Below, in pieces: positions 1 to 13,937 of a stretch of 64,000 nucleotides of DNA; within the stretch, counting starts at the first letter, position 1, and the number at the start of each line of letters is the position of its first letter. The DNA lies in NCBI GenBank assembly GCA_024362935.1, contig JANCRA010000007.1, positions 18,153,003-18,217,002 of the forward strand. Direction: 5' to 3'. The position numbers and the translations under genes were made by a program. Source of the stretch: Setophaga petechia. Taxonomy: Eukaryota > Chordata > Aves > Passeriformes > Parulidae. Under the pieces are notes generated by a model. The model saw nothing but the letters and a program-made list of their open reading frames with translations, searched no databases and was not told where the DNA came from.

Positions 1-169
1 AGGAGATTCTTTCCCTTTGTTCCAGGCTTGGGATTCAGACCCGGCTGTGCTCCAACCCCCATGGGCGCTTTAGCACGAAGTCGATGGTTGTTTTGCAGAG
101 GAATTTTCCTTTGGAAGCTGCTTCTGCATTGTACAGCTAATTAAATATTTCCTGGGACTTGGAGAGACG

Positions 170-345
170 GCATCTGTAGCCGAGTGATTAGAGCATCGGG
201 TGACCTGAATCACACAGGGCCATGAACCTGGGGCTAATCAGACTGTGCAAGCTCCATGGGTCCCCATCCTAACGCAACTGGGTAGCAGCATGAGCAAGTC
301 ATTTTTCCATCTGGTTTCCCTTCTGTCCATTGCCTTGACCTTAAG
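170..345 (+). repeat. Probable tRNA-derived (MIR-like) SINE
   Basis: TGTAGCCGAGTGATTAGAGC is an A-box-like SINE head, followed by ATGAGCAAGTCATTTTTCC, TGGTTTCCCTT and CCTTAAGTGCTTTGC in the order expected for a MIR-like element. It does not fold as a tRNA. Confidence 0.5.
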
Positions 346-2475
346 TGCTTTGCTATGGGGACCACACTCAGGATGGTGTCAGTGTGAATCTGGGCCCCTG
401 CTAGCAGCTGTGAGAAAACTCTGGTAAAATGCTCCTGCATAGGCAAGAGCTAGAAAATTGCAAATCCTCTCTTATCTTGTTTTTGTCACCAAAAGAAGAG
501 ATATATCCCATCTGCATTGTTTCCCATGTGGGTAGGAAAACCTAAATTCACTGTATGTAGAAGGGATTTGCTTCCTAATCCAAACCCTTGGATTAGGAAC
601 ATCTGAGAAGTTGCAAGGACGGCTTTAGGAGGAGGACGGTAATCCACAATGTCAGTTTACAGCAAACCGGCCTGTTAGCAGGAGTCAATTGACATGACTG
701 CATTGAAGCAGAGAATCTGTTCCTTCCAGGATAAACCTCAAGGTCCACAAAAAGGCCAAGTTCAGGATATGCCAGTTCTCCATCTGCAGCTGAGCAAATG
801 CTACAGTAGCGTTTTCCCAGCAGGATATTCTAAACAGTTTATATAAAGTCAGAGAGACTGAAGGCATTTTCCTTGAGCTCTCAGATCAACAGGCAGGCAG
901 GCTGCTGGCTGGGTTTGTAGGACTTAAACAAGTAAAGGATTCACAAAGTTTCTAGTGTTTTGTGCACTTTACATCCCAACATTTAACTGTTGCAGCTTCA
1001 AGTGGTTTCAGGAGAAGGGAAGATGGGACTATCATATGACTAGAGGCTGGATGAAATTTTTCTTACTTGTATTGAGGAGGAAAGAAAGATAGTAATGGAG
1101 ACAGAATCTGTGTGCTTTTCTTTGCTCTTATAATTTAGCTAAGAAAAATGCATCTCCATTCTGTATATAGTCTCCAGTAAGGGCAGAGAGCAATTAAGCC
1201 ACTGCTTACACAGATACAGTACAATAGTGACAGTGTCTCTAGAATCACCTCTGTACTGCAAACAGGAATCACTACCAAAATCTCTCTTCATTGTTTTGTC
1301 TGTAGTATGATTTTATAAAGAAATTATGTACTCCTACTAAATTTTCATTCCATTGTAAAGGAAAGCAGAATGTAATACTAAACTAACTAAGTAGTTGCAT
1401 TCATAGCTGATGTTAACCAGCCCAATTTCTGTGACATTGGTGATTTTTTTGTATCACACACATGAAACAAGACATTTGAAGTAATTTCTGTTCTCAGAGA
1501 AAGCTCAGGGAGTTTCTAGCTGTGTAACCCCCTTCCCTCCATCTTCAAACTGCAGGACAGCATACCACGGGCTGAAGCGGAGCAGGCTCGTAGCTGAGCG
1601 GGTAGAGGGAGGACACCCCCGAGTTCCTCTGCCCTCTCCCCATGCTGTGCAGGGCCCTGGCCAGGACACACTGCTTCCCTCAGCACAACTCTATGTCTCC
1701 AGGTAAAAAGTAAATCTAGGGCAAGAGATTTTCATTGGATCCAATATTAGGAAATTATCTCAAAGCTAGTAAATATCTTCAGCAGGAGTTTTCTGTCATA
1801 GTTTTATTGAATCTGAAAGCAAAGAACCCTGCCAAGCAGCTGTCCCATTATATTTTATTCATATCAAATACTAATAAGCCTCTGATAATTCTGTCTCATT
1901 CACAACTTTAACCAATAACATCACACTCATCAGTTTAGCATCACTCTCCTCAGTTTAATATGCCCTGAGAGCCTTATCTAATCTCTCATTACAATATTTG
2001 TCTAATACCTTACCACCCACTCAGGCTACTATGCTGCTGGTTCTGCTTGTTAGAAAATTATAAAGCTGGATTTACATCTTCACTGTCATTATTGTAAATA
2101 GAGAAAATGGACAGAATTTCCTTTTGGATCTGAGTTTTGTTCTCAATATGAGCTTCCCAAAGTTATTAGAAAATCAGGAAGGCTGGAAACCAAAGGCAGT
2201 CCCACAGCTGAAGTGTAAAAAATACATTTAGGAGAAAACTACTGAGTTAGAGATCTTTATATTACTCCCACAGGAGAGGAAACTGGGCAGCAACACAATA
2301 ACATTTGGAACTTTACTTATTTTTTCTCCATTTTTCTCTATTTTGTTATATTTATTTTGAAGATTTTGTTCCTAAATGAAACCCTGACATTTTAATTACC
2401 TAGAAATAGTACATTGGTTGAATGGTCCTTTAAATGGTAAAAGCTAATCCACATGCAAAGAAGGGAAGTGGCCAC

Positions 2476-2488
2476 ATATATATATATA
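2476..2488. repeat. Short (AT)n
   Basis: Thirteen alternating A/T bases. Confidence 0.8.
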
Positions 2489-4665
2489 AACATTTTTGTT
2501 GTTGTTCTGTATTGCTCCCCCACCATGTTCCCGCTCCCAATTCTTGTGATTAAATCATAAGAAAAAAATAACGTGTTTTAAGCCGTTGGATCAGATAGAG
2601 AAAACCAGCACAAATTTCAAGCAGAATTATTTTATGACTCTCACAAATTTGTCTTTCTCCTAAAGAGTTAAGGGAGAGGGTCTGCAAAAGGATAATTTCA
2701 AATAAAGGTTGCAATTTTCCTTTCTCTATGGAACTCATGACCTATGAGCAACATACAGAGAGATGCAAGGTTGTCTTGATCTATAAACTTTTCCCTTAGA
2801 TAAAAACTACTGAGAGACAGAAATCTAAACATCCAACTTTGGACTGAAAATGTCTTCAATTTCCATATTTAGCTCTACTTTGTGTGCTGAAAATTCTCTT
2901 TGAACTGTTTCTTTAAAATGTTGAGGTTTTTCCTTTTAATGTATTCTCAACCTATTTTTATTGAGGAGAGCAAGACATACACAGGAAGAGCAGAAAAATA
3001 ACAATATGAGCTCTTGCCTAGCCTTTCTGTAGAACATACATATTACCCTTGTTCCAGAAGGGAGGTTTATCTTGAGTTTGCTGTTTTATAGTATTTAGAC
3101 ATATACAAATTGTTGTGTATTCTTTTAATGAAAGGAGTAGGAAATCTCTGAAAGAACATAAATTTCATTTCCAGTCTAACAGGAATGAGTTCCCATTTAC
3201 TCTTTAGTTTCTCTTTTTGTAATTTTGATTTCGCCCTCCATGGTAATAACCCTAGAGATCTGCTATGGAGAAGGCAGGGGATTTTAGTAATTGAATGGTA
3301 AAAGACTTTGCTTGCTGTTAGAGATAAGTCTGTAACCCACTGAGCAGATTCCCCAGGGCATCACTGCAATTGAGAAAAAAATTTGGGTACTCAGTAAAAA
3401 TCACATAGGAAAAATACCTGCAGAGATCATTTCCCTTTGGGAATGGGACTGATATATCCCACAAGGAACGATACAGGATTTGATGCAAGCATAATCTCTT
3501 TCTGTTCACCCTTAAAGAACTTTTTGGGAAATAAATATAACACCCTCCTCAGGACAAAGCAAGAGGTCCACAGGAGATGGCCACAGATTTGTGCACAGCA
3601 GATCTGGTCTGATGGAACTCAGGTGTTTGAAAACTGAGCTGTAGCAATCGCCGTAGCAAAAGCAGCTCCCCAGGAAACCCTAATACATGAATTTCAGACA
3701 AGAAATTCTGCCCCTGTGTGTGCTGAGCTTTAATACTGCTCATCCAGAGTGACACTCCTATGGATCTAACTCACCCCTGCAGGCTCTGAGCTCTTAATCA
3801 CAGACTGTCCTCTTTGGGGAGTGTGAGAGAAGCCCCACTTCATTTAATTAAGACAAGACAAGCTGACTGGGAGCCTTTGGAAAAACAGAAGTCTCTGGCT
3901 CTTCCACTGGGTTATCTTCCCACTTGAAAGTGAGGGGCTAGGTCTCAGCATCCACTCTCCCCTATTTTACAGCTTACAATCTGGCCCCTAGTTATTTTTG
4001 GGAAGTGCAGGGAAAAAGAGGGACTTTCATAGATCTAACCTCTCTGCCAATGAGTGTGTAAGCACTTGGTTAAATATCTGATTCCATTAAAGACAGAACT
4101 GAGCTAAGTGAGAAAGACAAGACATTTAGGAAGGTGAAGAGGAATTTCCTTAGGGTATCTGGGAAGAGCACCTGCCTGTGACACAGACTGTGATGCTCTT
4201 GATACTCACCAAGCATAGCAGAACTGGAAGAAGGGAGTGAGGAAGAAGATGCCCAGATAAGGGTCCATGTGAAATATAAAATCCAAATAAAGAAGGAGAA
4301 AGGAGATCCTAAAAAAACCCCAAACTTGGTTACCACCACCACCAGAAAAAAGGAAAACAAAAAGAAGCACAACTAATTTAGGGAAGGGATGGAGTTATTT
4401 TCCACCCGGCAGTCCTGGTGTGATGAAGAGGCGGATGCCTCCTGAATCCCACCTTCTGCAAAGGATAACCAATCCTAAAGTAAGAGCTAAAGGGGGCTGG
4501 TGAAATGGAGCCGCAGAACTTCCTAAGAAGAGATTATCTACTTAATTAAAGATTTTTTTTTCCCCTAAGTCCTTCAGCCAATCAGGACTCAAGTGCCAGA
4601 GAGAGATTGAACTGATGAAAAGAACACCCCAGGTTCCTCGAAGACAAATGCACCACGAAAGGGAT

Positions 4666-4727
4666 AAGAGGGAGGGAAAAGGGGGGGAAAAGAAAAAAAA
4701 AGAAAGAAAAAAAAAAAGAGAGAGGGA
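4666..4727 (+). repeat. 62-nt pure purine tract
   Basis: Uninterrupted A/G including GGGGGGG and long A runs, with purine-rich extension to 4739. It is a possible triplex (H-DNA) former and produces spurious Lys/Arg-rich frames. Confidence 0.9.
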
Positions 4728-5462
4728 TAAAGAAAGAGACAGCAAATCCCTTATAGTAATCACTAGATTCAATCTCCACCAGCACTGCTTTGGCTCTCCA
4801 TTCCCGGCAAAGGCAACTGGAAGGGCTGTTTTTGAAGTGTCCTCTCCTCCTCCTCCATTGGAGATACTGCTGAGCTGGGGTGCACTGGGTGCTCTGGTGG
4901 GGGAGGATTGGACTCAGGCTATCTGCATCTGCTGCTTGGGTCACAGATATGAGATCATTGTCTCTGCCTCAGTCTCTCCCAGAAGTTTAAGGAGGATCAG
5001 GACCAGTTCTACCTCAATCTGCTTCTCCTTTATCATGGTGACCTGCTCTTTCTTCCCACCTCCTGTTTGCATCAGGCCATCCTCACTCCAGGAGAAAGGC
5101 CTCTGACTAAACCTTCCTATTCCCCCTTAAGTTTTTGCTTTTGGCATTTCCTATAAAGTCCATGGGAGAGGGTCTTTGGTTTGGAAGAGTTAGAAGTCTC
5201 CCACTAAGGGCTTATCCCAGGCCAACAGCTGCTGGAACTACTTAGAAATGCATCTAGTCTGTGGCAGCTGGCCACATGGGCCATCCCAGTTACTGTCACA
5301 GCACCCACCACAGATACCCTGACTGGCCCTAAATCAACATGACCAGTTGTATCCCATGTCCCAAAGCCATAGGAAGAGCTTCTCCACACTATGCAGTTGA
5401 ATTTTGTGCTGTGGACATGATCAGCCAAAACATGGGCTGAGGCCAGTCAAACTCATTTCATC

Positions 5463-5512
5463 CAGGGCACAGCTAGCAAGCAGAAGTGCTGGACCCAGGC
5501 AGGATTTGAAGA
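5463..5512 (-). repeat. Possible MIR core fragment
   Basis: GGCACAGCTAGCAAGCAGAA followed by a GCAGGATTTGAAGAG box resembles the reversed MIR core (CACACAGCTAGTAAGTGGCA, then GATTCGAA). Confidence 0.4.
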
Positions 5513-6056
5513 GGACTGAGACCGTGTGGCTGAGCCATCAGGCAGGGCTGGAAGCAGGTTGAGCTTTGCTTGGGGACGCTTCAGGTGGACCAAAGTCCCT
5601 CCTGGGTTCCAGGGTCTCAGGAAAGGAAAACTGCTCAGCAGAGATTTGCTCTCTGATGGATTTTGGCTGTTTCACACTGAGCCCAGCTGTGCTCAAGTCA
5701 GGGAGCCCTGGCCAGGCACAGCACATAGGACACTGCTGCCAAAATACTACCTTGGCCCAGAGCCCTGCCCGTCCAGCCAGGGCACTCCCTCACCCAAGGG
5801 TGGCTGGGCAGTTTCTGGGCACCTAGAGGAGAAGAAAATGCAGGTGGCAGCAATTTATCCCAGGGCCAGCTGTGCCCCCAGCTGTGTCCTATTACAGCAA
5901 GACTGATGGTATTTGCACTCATTAAAGCCCCAGGTCCTGGAGCCCTAAGCATTTGAAAAACTAAGGTGTTAAGTGTGGTGAGAAAAAGCTTGAGAATTTG
6001 TCTAGTAGAAGATAAAACACCGAAAACTGAATGGTGAGGGAAACGAGCCCTTTATT

Positions 6057-6082
6057 TATTCTTAAATTATTTTTTAAGAATA
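6057..6082. repeat. AT-rich 10-bp inverted repeat
   Basis: TATTCTTAAA and TTTAAGAATA flank a 6-nt loop, in a strongly AT-rich stretch (6050-6115). Confidence 0.9.
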
Positions 6083-7173
6083 TTGTTTTTAATCATTAAT
6101 TATATTGAAACAAAATTTCAGTGCCGTGGTGTTTAGCACAGTTTAATGGTTTTGGTGGTCTAATTCAAGTAGTGGAGGTGGCTGTGCTCCCCCTCCCAGG
6201 CTGAACTGGACTCAGCGTAGAGAGCAGCTGCAGAGACTGCTGCTGCCTCAGGGGAGCTGAGGGTCTGCCAAGGGGCTCAGTCCCAGTGGGACAGCACTGC
6301 TGAGATGCAGGAGATGCCACCATCCTGCATTTGGCATCTATTTCTGATGGTAGAAAGGGGAAGAATTTTCAGTTGTGTCTTGTAAGTCTCCAACTGTCTG
6401 TTTCAGGATTCTTGAGCTGGAGTTTTCAGATTTCTCAGGTCTGGCAGCAACAGCATTTTGAAATCATGCAACACTTCAGACATCTCTTGACCAATTGGAA
6501 AGGAAAGACACCACTGGGTTCACTGGGGTGAGCTGTATTTGTTGTTCCATGACAAAATAAGTAAGAAGATTACAAAAAGTAGGAAAAAATAGTAGTAGGT
6601 GGATCTAAAATAAACAGATGCAATTAATTGTTTTTATTAACTGTTGCAAGAGGCACCCAGGCCGCTCTCCAAGCTCACAGAAACACCAGCATCTTTGGAA
6701 ACATCAGCCTCCTCTGCCAACATCTAATTCCAATTAAATGCAATACTTACTTTCCTGGAAACAAGCCTGTTTTTCAAACCAAAGAAGCTGGAGGCAAAGT
6801 CTGAAACAAAACTGTCCCAAACATATTTCAAAGTATTTTATTACAATTCTCAAATGCTATTAAAAAGAAGCACTATATAAAGAAATGAGATGCAAAATTG
6901 TTTATTATGTTCCTCAAGTTTTGTTATTGTTACTGACAAAAGCTCTGTACGTTGACTAAATGGATGCAGAGAGAAGTAAAAAACATTTTGTGGCCAGAAC
7001 AGGTACCTCACCCCACTTGACCCACTGGCCAATGCAGATCTCTTCTGACCTTTGCACTGAGTACTGTGATGTGTGTTTGACTATTTGTTCATTTCCCAGA
7101 ATGGCAGGCAGGGCTTGAGGACAACAGCAGATAGAGAACCTTCCACCATCTGCAGTAATTACTTCCACTTTAT

Positions 7174-7222
7174 TAAAAAGAAAAAAAAACAAACAAACCA
7201 CCCCAAAACAAAACAAAAAAGG
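7174..7222 (+). repeat. A-rich low-complexity tract
   Basis: AAACAAAC and CCCCAAAACAAAAC units with long A runs, like a decayed poly(A) tail. No adjacent element body was recognised. Confidence 0.8.
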
Positions 7223-10031
7223 ACCAAATTTGAATATGTCAAAGTATTAGAGTACAGAAAATCTTAACTATCCTAAAATAACTTGTACAAGTTATCACAA
7301 AAGTCAGAGAAAAAGTGAAAAATAAGGCCTTTTAACACTCCTGCTTCCTTCCACCCCAGTACCAATGCAACAGATGGATTTGAAAAAAGAGGTTAAGAAG
7401 TGGGGGTAATAATTCCAAGTCTGGCTCACAGATCTCTCAAAAGTTTATTGGTGCAAATACAAAGTGCCCAAAGAACAGATTTGTTAAAACAAAATAGGCA
7501 TTAAAAAGGTCAAGAAAGAATTTGACATTTCTTCTGTTAAAAGATATATAAAAGGTATGAGATCAAAATAAAAGCAAATTAATCGTATGTAGGCAACATA
7601 CAGAATTCAAACCTGGAAGGGCTGAAATAGTCTCAGGAAGGTCCAGCTTCCAGTGAAGTAAGTGAATTTCAATTGTTTTGACCGTAGCTTTGCCTTTTGG
7701 ACCGACTAAGTGCATCTTTAATAGTGCCTAAAGTCTGTCAAAACATCCACCACCACCACAAGAAGGAGTGTGTGCTGCTCACAGTCCTGTACTGGACATG
7801 CCCTGTGCTATTCTGCTCCTTCAGTCAAGTGGCTCCAGAAACAAAGCCAAATAAAGGCTGGGGAAATGCAATAGCTTTCATGAGATCAACTAGCATGCAA
7901 TGGAAATAAACATGGAATTTTTAGCATTTTGGCTCTGAAAAGGCAAGAAAGGTGCTGGTGTGCCCAGAGGCCTTATTGTTTATTTTTGTGTTTAGCTGTA
8001 CCAGTCTGAGATTGTGCCATTAAAGACAGTATTGACACACCAGAAGATGCCAACAGTGGTGTGACCTCTTTGCTGTAAGGTTGATTCTGTAACTTAGCAC
8101 TGTTCCCCCACGCTGTTCTGTGCAAGGGTGACACACGCAGAGCAGCCTCCTGTGAGGTCTGCTTGTGCTTTACCAGTGCTGAGGATCCTCACATTTGTAG
8201 GTTCTCTGTAAGGTTCATGCAGGGACAGCTCAGTGGAGTGAACTGTGGGGATGGGACACAACCATCATACATCAGAGGAAGTGACTTGACCTAGGAACCC
8301 AAGAAAAATCTACTTGGGAGCTGCTTAAACAGGCCCACTGTTGCACTGGAGACATGTATTTTCTTTCTTTTTCAGGCTCTCAATGCCTCCTTCAATAATA
8401 TTATTATTGGGAATACTTGTAAACAAAACTACATTTTGAACTGTAAGAATGAAGAATTTAAAAGACTTCTCAATGACATTCTTCAAACTTCAGCTGAAAC
8501 TGTTCACAAGCTCTGCAAAAGCCCTAAATAACTCCATCTAACTTACAACTGGATCTCCTTCACCCAAATTTGTTTCGCTCTAGTGCAGAAAGAACGACTG
8601 CTTTGGAGCCCCTTTTGTGAGGCTGACAGGAGGAGCTTTAGCTGAGGGATTTGTCAAACCCTGTGATTTTTTCATCTCTGATTTGCTGTGCAGTCTAATG
8701 ACTGTGCAGCTCTGGGTTACCCTGTAATTTGTCCCTCTGATGAGCCAGCCTGCTATGTCAAAGCCAGCAGATGGTGCTCCCAGCCTGGCCTGTGCCTCGG
8801 CTGCAGCTCAGCACTCCTGTGGAAGAGGATCCCTGGATTGCAGGGGTGCAGGGAAATGCTGCTCTTCTAGACATGGCCATGTCCAGCACAGACAACAGGC
8901 TGTGCACAAGATCCAAGCATAAAAGTCCTACTTTTCTCCTCCCTGTTTCTCCAGACCAAGTATCTTGAGGCCTCAGAGTAGGTAAAGTCCAAAGATGAGT
9001 CAGACTGGTCGTGTCACAGCAGTGGTGTGGAGCTGCTGGTGGCTGTGCCCACAGCTGGAGGTCACAGCAGTGCCACAGTGCAGCTGCCACCTGTGTGCTG
9101 CAGCACGCTTCCCACAGCCAGCCACTGTGGTGGCCAATGAGACCCCTACCAACACGTGGCCTTAGCTCAGGGATGAGCAGATGCTCCCCAACTCTCAGCA
9201 GAAAGGTGGCTGTAAGGTGCACAGATATGTGTCCACACTTTCTCACTGATGTGCCCTTTAACAGGTCCTGGGACAAACCCAGGATCAGGGACCAGCAAGT
9301 CTGGCTCAGCTCTTTGCCCTACAACAACAATGAAAACTGCACTGGGGTAAGTCCAGTGAGGTCCTTCCTCTTTGCCTACAGCTGACTATCATGACTAACC
9401 TTCTGCATTTATCTGGAATGAGTCAGACCTGTAAAATCATGAGACCAGCTTGAAAATAATACACAGTGCAAGCTATTTGTGTCCAAGTCTTTAATGTACT
9501 CTTGGGGCTTGTTTCCTCTGGAAATGGCAGAGCTGGGAACATGCTGTTCTCTCGTAAAAAAGGCAAGCTGGGCTCCAGGCAATCGGACTTTCCAATGAAC
9601 ACCTAATGTCAAAAGGCTTGCCAGAAATTATGGGGGTAGTGACACTGAGCAGGCATATAGGGCCTCTCTGTGTTGAGCAAAACTTGCTTAGTGTGGGTCC
9701 AGGCTATTTGCCTGAGAGATCTCACACGTCCAGTGTTTGTACATTAAAATACTGGATGCATTTTGCTCTGTCCTTGGCCAAAGACTCCTCTTGACCTTGC
9801 ATGTAATACTTGTTGCTACTCCTCATGTTGGGAGTGGCTGCATTTTAGTGGTGAACATCAGATCAGCCCATGGGGTGCGGTGGCTCCCAGCGAGCTGTAA
9901 GGAAAGCTGAATCATTTCCCCATAAAACCCAGGGTGCAGGATCTGGCTCCAGCTCCAGCGTTCCCCAGTGTCATCTGCATTGACTAGGACTATTTCTTTT
10001 GTCAGAATAGTCAGCCAGTCCCAATAAATGG

Positions 10032-10049
10032 TGATGATGATGATGATGA
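10032..10049 (+). repeat. (TGA)6 microsatellite
   Basis: Six consecutive TGA units, perfect. Confidence 0.9.
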
Positions 10050-10822
10050 GCTTGGAGGCTGAATCAGGCAGCCAAGATGAAGAAACAACTCCAAGATGGT
10101 CAGGATAAACTGGCACCACAAAATCTATCATCCTTTGCAAATGTCATTGCTGACAGAGCCGCTATCAGGCTTTCTGTCACAGTCTTAAACACGAAGCACT
10201 TTTAATGATAGTTGTTGGAAAAATGTTACAGACAGACTGTTGTTGGACAGCCCTGACCCCTTTTATAAGCGTCGCAAGAAAGAGGCATCAACAATAAACC
10301 AATACTTGTTTGCCTGTTTGGAACAAGCCCCTTGGCCTTCATACTGCCAGCCTGGACAAGGTTTCACCACTGGTGTGGGCCACCACAAAGAGGTGCTTTA
10401 TTGGAGCACAACACTCTCTGAAGGAGATGTTCCTTTTCCATCTAAAATGAACCAGATATTTCAGATATTGTAAGTTAAGAGATGATCTGTGTCCTAATCA
10501 AGATTTTCCCCGAGTCCTAAAAACTGCAGATGCAAAGAATGAAGGAAAGAGAATTGTGGCTAGAAATAATAAGCTTTTTTTGAGTGCTTGAATCACAGGT
10601 AGGAAAGAGGGCTCTGTGCTGTCAGGTGCTGCTGAGGGGAGTCAATACTTGGTGACAAACTTTTGGCTTGTTATGTTCATTTATCACAACTGACAGCAGT
10701 CAAGCCTACTTTGTATAAATCTTTTACAAAGTCAATCTTATCTCATCTCCATCACTGCAGTATCCCAGGACATGGGCTACTGAAACCTCTCAGTATACTT
10801 ATGAAATGTCAGCTGTTGACTA

Positions 10823-10890
10823 GAGGCTGGTAACTGAGGCATGACATAGATAATGACTTGCCCAGACTCAGGCAGCCCAATGGTGTCTCA
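10823..10890 (-). repeat. MIR SINE fragment
   Basis: GGTAACTGAGGCATGACA, then AATGACTTGCCCAGACTCAG and GCAGCCCA match the reversed MIR core. Confidence 0.55.
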
Positions 10891-11894
10891 TATGGTACAT
10901 CTGAGCTGAAAACAAACCAGGATATAGCCTGCTAATAATGAGAAGAGGGGGCTGAGAGTGCCCATACAACAAGTTGCTGCTCAGAAGGAGGGTATACCCT
11001 ATAGCAGAAGATGCAAGAACATCCTGGCTTCTGGCCAAAGGTTGCTGTGAGCTGAGACCCCAATACACTGGGATGGCCTCAGGAGTACAAGAAGACCCTG
11101 AATAAAGTCAGCTTTTCCCAAACACTGCCATTTATATGGGGACCTGTATCTGGTGTCAGAATGAAAATCAACATCAGAGCTTGCACTGGTTTCACATTAA
11201 CATATGCAAAGTAGGAATGAGCCCTACTTCGTGGAGGACAAAGCCATGAGAGAAGGCAGAAAAAAACCCCAACTACCACATTAGAAGACAGTATTTATAT
11301 AGTTTCTTTATACAAATGTTCGTATTTATCCATCACAGGGTGGTATTTTTTTTGAATAATGTACTTTTTGTAGCTTTATCCTTACCCATTGCTGCTGTGA
11401 AAAACTAGCTAACTCCCAGACTCTGTCTTGTTAGATTGCAGTACCTGTTTGGAGTACCAACCTTTCCTCTCCTCAGTTTAGAGAAATATGGCAACATAAT
11501 TCAGACTTCGTGCCATCTGGGTGACCGAAGGGGAATCTGTAGGTCAGACACATTGCGCCTGCAGTTCCCTGTCCGACTCCAGGGTGGCGATGCTGCCTCA
11601 GCTCTTACTCCGGCTAAGAATGCACACTGCACTGTGAAAGTATTTTTTATTAGCACCCTGGGTGTGCTGAAAGATGATTGCATATGGCAGGAGTCATTCT
11701 TACAACCACGATCTGCCTGTTTTTGCTGCATCCCAAGCCTTGCATGTAGCTGCAACAGCCCTTACCTGCCCATGGACTGTAACCAGAGGAAGAACAGAGT
11801 GTCCTAAGAAATTACATGTGTTTTGTTCCTGGGATGTTCTTATTATGAGTATTTACAGATGGTGTCAGTAGTTGGTTATGCTAAGAGGAGATAA

Positions 11895-12137
11895 CAGATC
11901 CCACCCAGGACACAGGCTCTTCTAATTCCAGCTCAGCCTTTGATCATGGATAAATTATTCCTCTTTCACATGCTTCAATCTCTCTCCCCATTCAAATGTC
12001 TATTTAGACTCTAAGCTTTTGGAGACAGTGCGTGTCTCATAGCGTGGAAATACAGAATGTAGTACTGATACTGTACAGCACCCAGAACAATGGAGACCTT
12101 GATCTTGATGGCAGCCTTCACTCATTATCTTAATAAA
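11895..12137 (+). repeat. Amniote MIR-like SINE, nearly full length
   Basis: The order of parts fits the older amniote MIR-like family: TTCTAATTCCAGCTCAGCC, a CCTCTTTCACATGC stretch, GACTCTAAGCTTTTGGAGAC, CTGTACAGCACCCAGAACAA, TGGAGACCTTGATCTTGAT, and a terminal AATAAAAG. Diverged but recognisable along 240 bp. Confidence 0.7.
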
Positions 12138-13874
12138 AGCATCCGAGTCTATATTTGAAACAATTTATCTGAACAATCCTTTGGCCATACTGACTCCAGA
12201 TCAGACACATGATAAGTGACAGAGGAAACTGTATATGTAAAGCCATTTAATGTCTTTGAAATGACTGAAGATGTAACTTTTGCAGTCTGAGTGGAGGTGG
12301 GTGCCCTCCAAGTGGCAGCGCTGCACCTCAGCCACAATGTATGTGCCATTTCCATTGCCTGCTAGATGCTTTCTACTGAGTAGGGAAAAGAAATTAACTC
12401 CAAGTCTTGGATCCCAAAGGGCAATCTTGTAGCAATTGTGGCTCTGCAGGGAGCTGCTCCTTAGAGAGCTGAGTACTACACTGGCACCAGAGAAGGAACT
12501 GGTTCTTCCCTTACAAGGGAACACTCTACCCATCTGAGGAGGAGCAAAAATGCAGGTTTGATGAGACTGGACCCTCCAGCCCTCCAGTCCCTTTTCCATT
12601 TTTAAGTCCAGGATAGAAACACCACAGGAGAGAAGAAGCATCAGTTCTTAAGGAAAACTCCCCTTTGACTAAAAAAATCTCACAAAGGACATTTTAATGG
12701 AAAGATTTTGAGCATAAGTAGTGTAAGAACCATTAATAATGTTTCACCATCATTAAGAGAGTGAACTTTCCATCTTGTGTGGCAGAAGAGCAGACCCCCA
12801 GTGTACCTCACCTCCAAAAGTATGTCTTCCAGCTTTGCTGGGCTGCAAGGAGCAGATCTGTGTGCAGCCTCCACCCGAGAGCTTTTTTCATTGGTATGCT
12901 ACTACCTCTCTTAACCAAGACATCAGTCAGTCATTCAAAAGACCTGGTAGTGCTTCCGTAGGCCAGTTTGGTGCCTTGTGTGTCTCCTCCACTCCAGCTC
13001 AATAGACACATACCCACACTGTGCAGGATCCTCCTGGCAACAGTAGGCATACCAAAGCAACAGTGAACCTCTGTTCCTCATTAGCCAGCCACATTCTAAT
13101 CCAAGCCTTGCTATTTTTATCCAGTTCAGATTTCTTCACTCCGTTATTAGATAAATAATGTGGCAATCTCTCAAATGTCTGGCCAAAGGCAAAGCAGTTT
13201 GCAGGCAATTCTGGCCCTACTGCCAGAAATGAAATGGCATCTTGCTTGCTAAGCTGACCCCAGTAACAGGTTCTCCTCTCAGAGGAAGCATATGGATATC
13301 AGGACTCTGTCAGCATTTCCACTAAGCAAGGGGTCTCTTTCCTCTTCTCTCCCAAAACAACTGCATTAATGATGTAGCAGAGGAGAATTCAGCAGCATCT
13401 TGTCATGTCCACCGTCTTTCCAAACACCAAAGGAGCAAGTGCCTTATATGCCTCAAGGGAGGTTGTAGGACCTCCAAAAAATCATTCAGTCCTCTGAGAT
13501 TTCTTCCCTCAATGTTACAACAGATGGGAACAGTGTCCAATGCCCTGTCCTCTTGTGACCTTACCCCCAGTGAGCCCTAGATGTGATACCTCTCATTGAG
13601 AGCTGAGTGACTCTTCTGGCTTGGACCACCAGGAGACACAGCTGGGGCTTCATCTGAGGCGTGTCAAAGCACACACATTCAAAATGTGCTAAGCCCTATA
13701 ATAACAGGGAGAAGGTGGCCCCAAATATGTTGTTTGTAGCATCAGCTAAATGCTAATTTGGAGCTGGTTTTCCTCCCACTTTGCTGGGCTATCTTGACAG
13801 AACAAAAGCCAGAATTCCTGAGGAACTAGCAATTACTACCAAGTTTCCAAAGGCAAAACTCAGAAAACATCTTG

Positions 13875-13937
13875 AAAAAAACCAAAAAAAATCCACAAAA
13901 ATCAAAATCAACAACAACAACAAAAGTCATAAAAAAC
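13875..13937 (+). repeat. A-rich tract with CAA repeats
   Basis: Runs of A interrupted by CC and ending in four to five CAA units. Confidence 0.85.

Larger units (their letters stand above)
346..10822. other. Distal SCD downstream region, left part
   Basis: AT-leaning sequence without recognisable exons. Contents are the low-complexity tracts and SINE scraps listed separately. No reading frame over about 170 codons and none with a familiar domain. Confidence 0.6.

Noticed and set aside
170..240. tRNA-like A box (GCCGAGTGATTAGAGC)
   Set aside because: No matching acceptor stem, anticodon arm or B box at the right distance. Better explained as the head of a tRNA-derived SINE.
4615..5106. 163-codon frame with Lys/Arg/Glu-rich start
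   Set aside because: Its charged segment is the purine tract; the remainder has no family resemblance.
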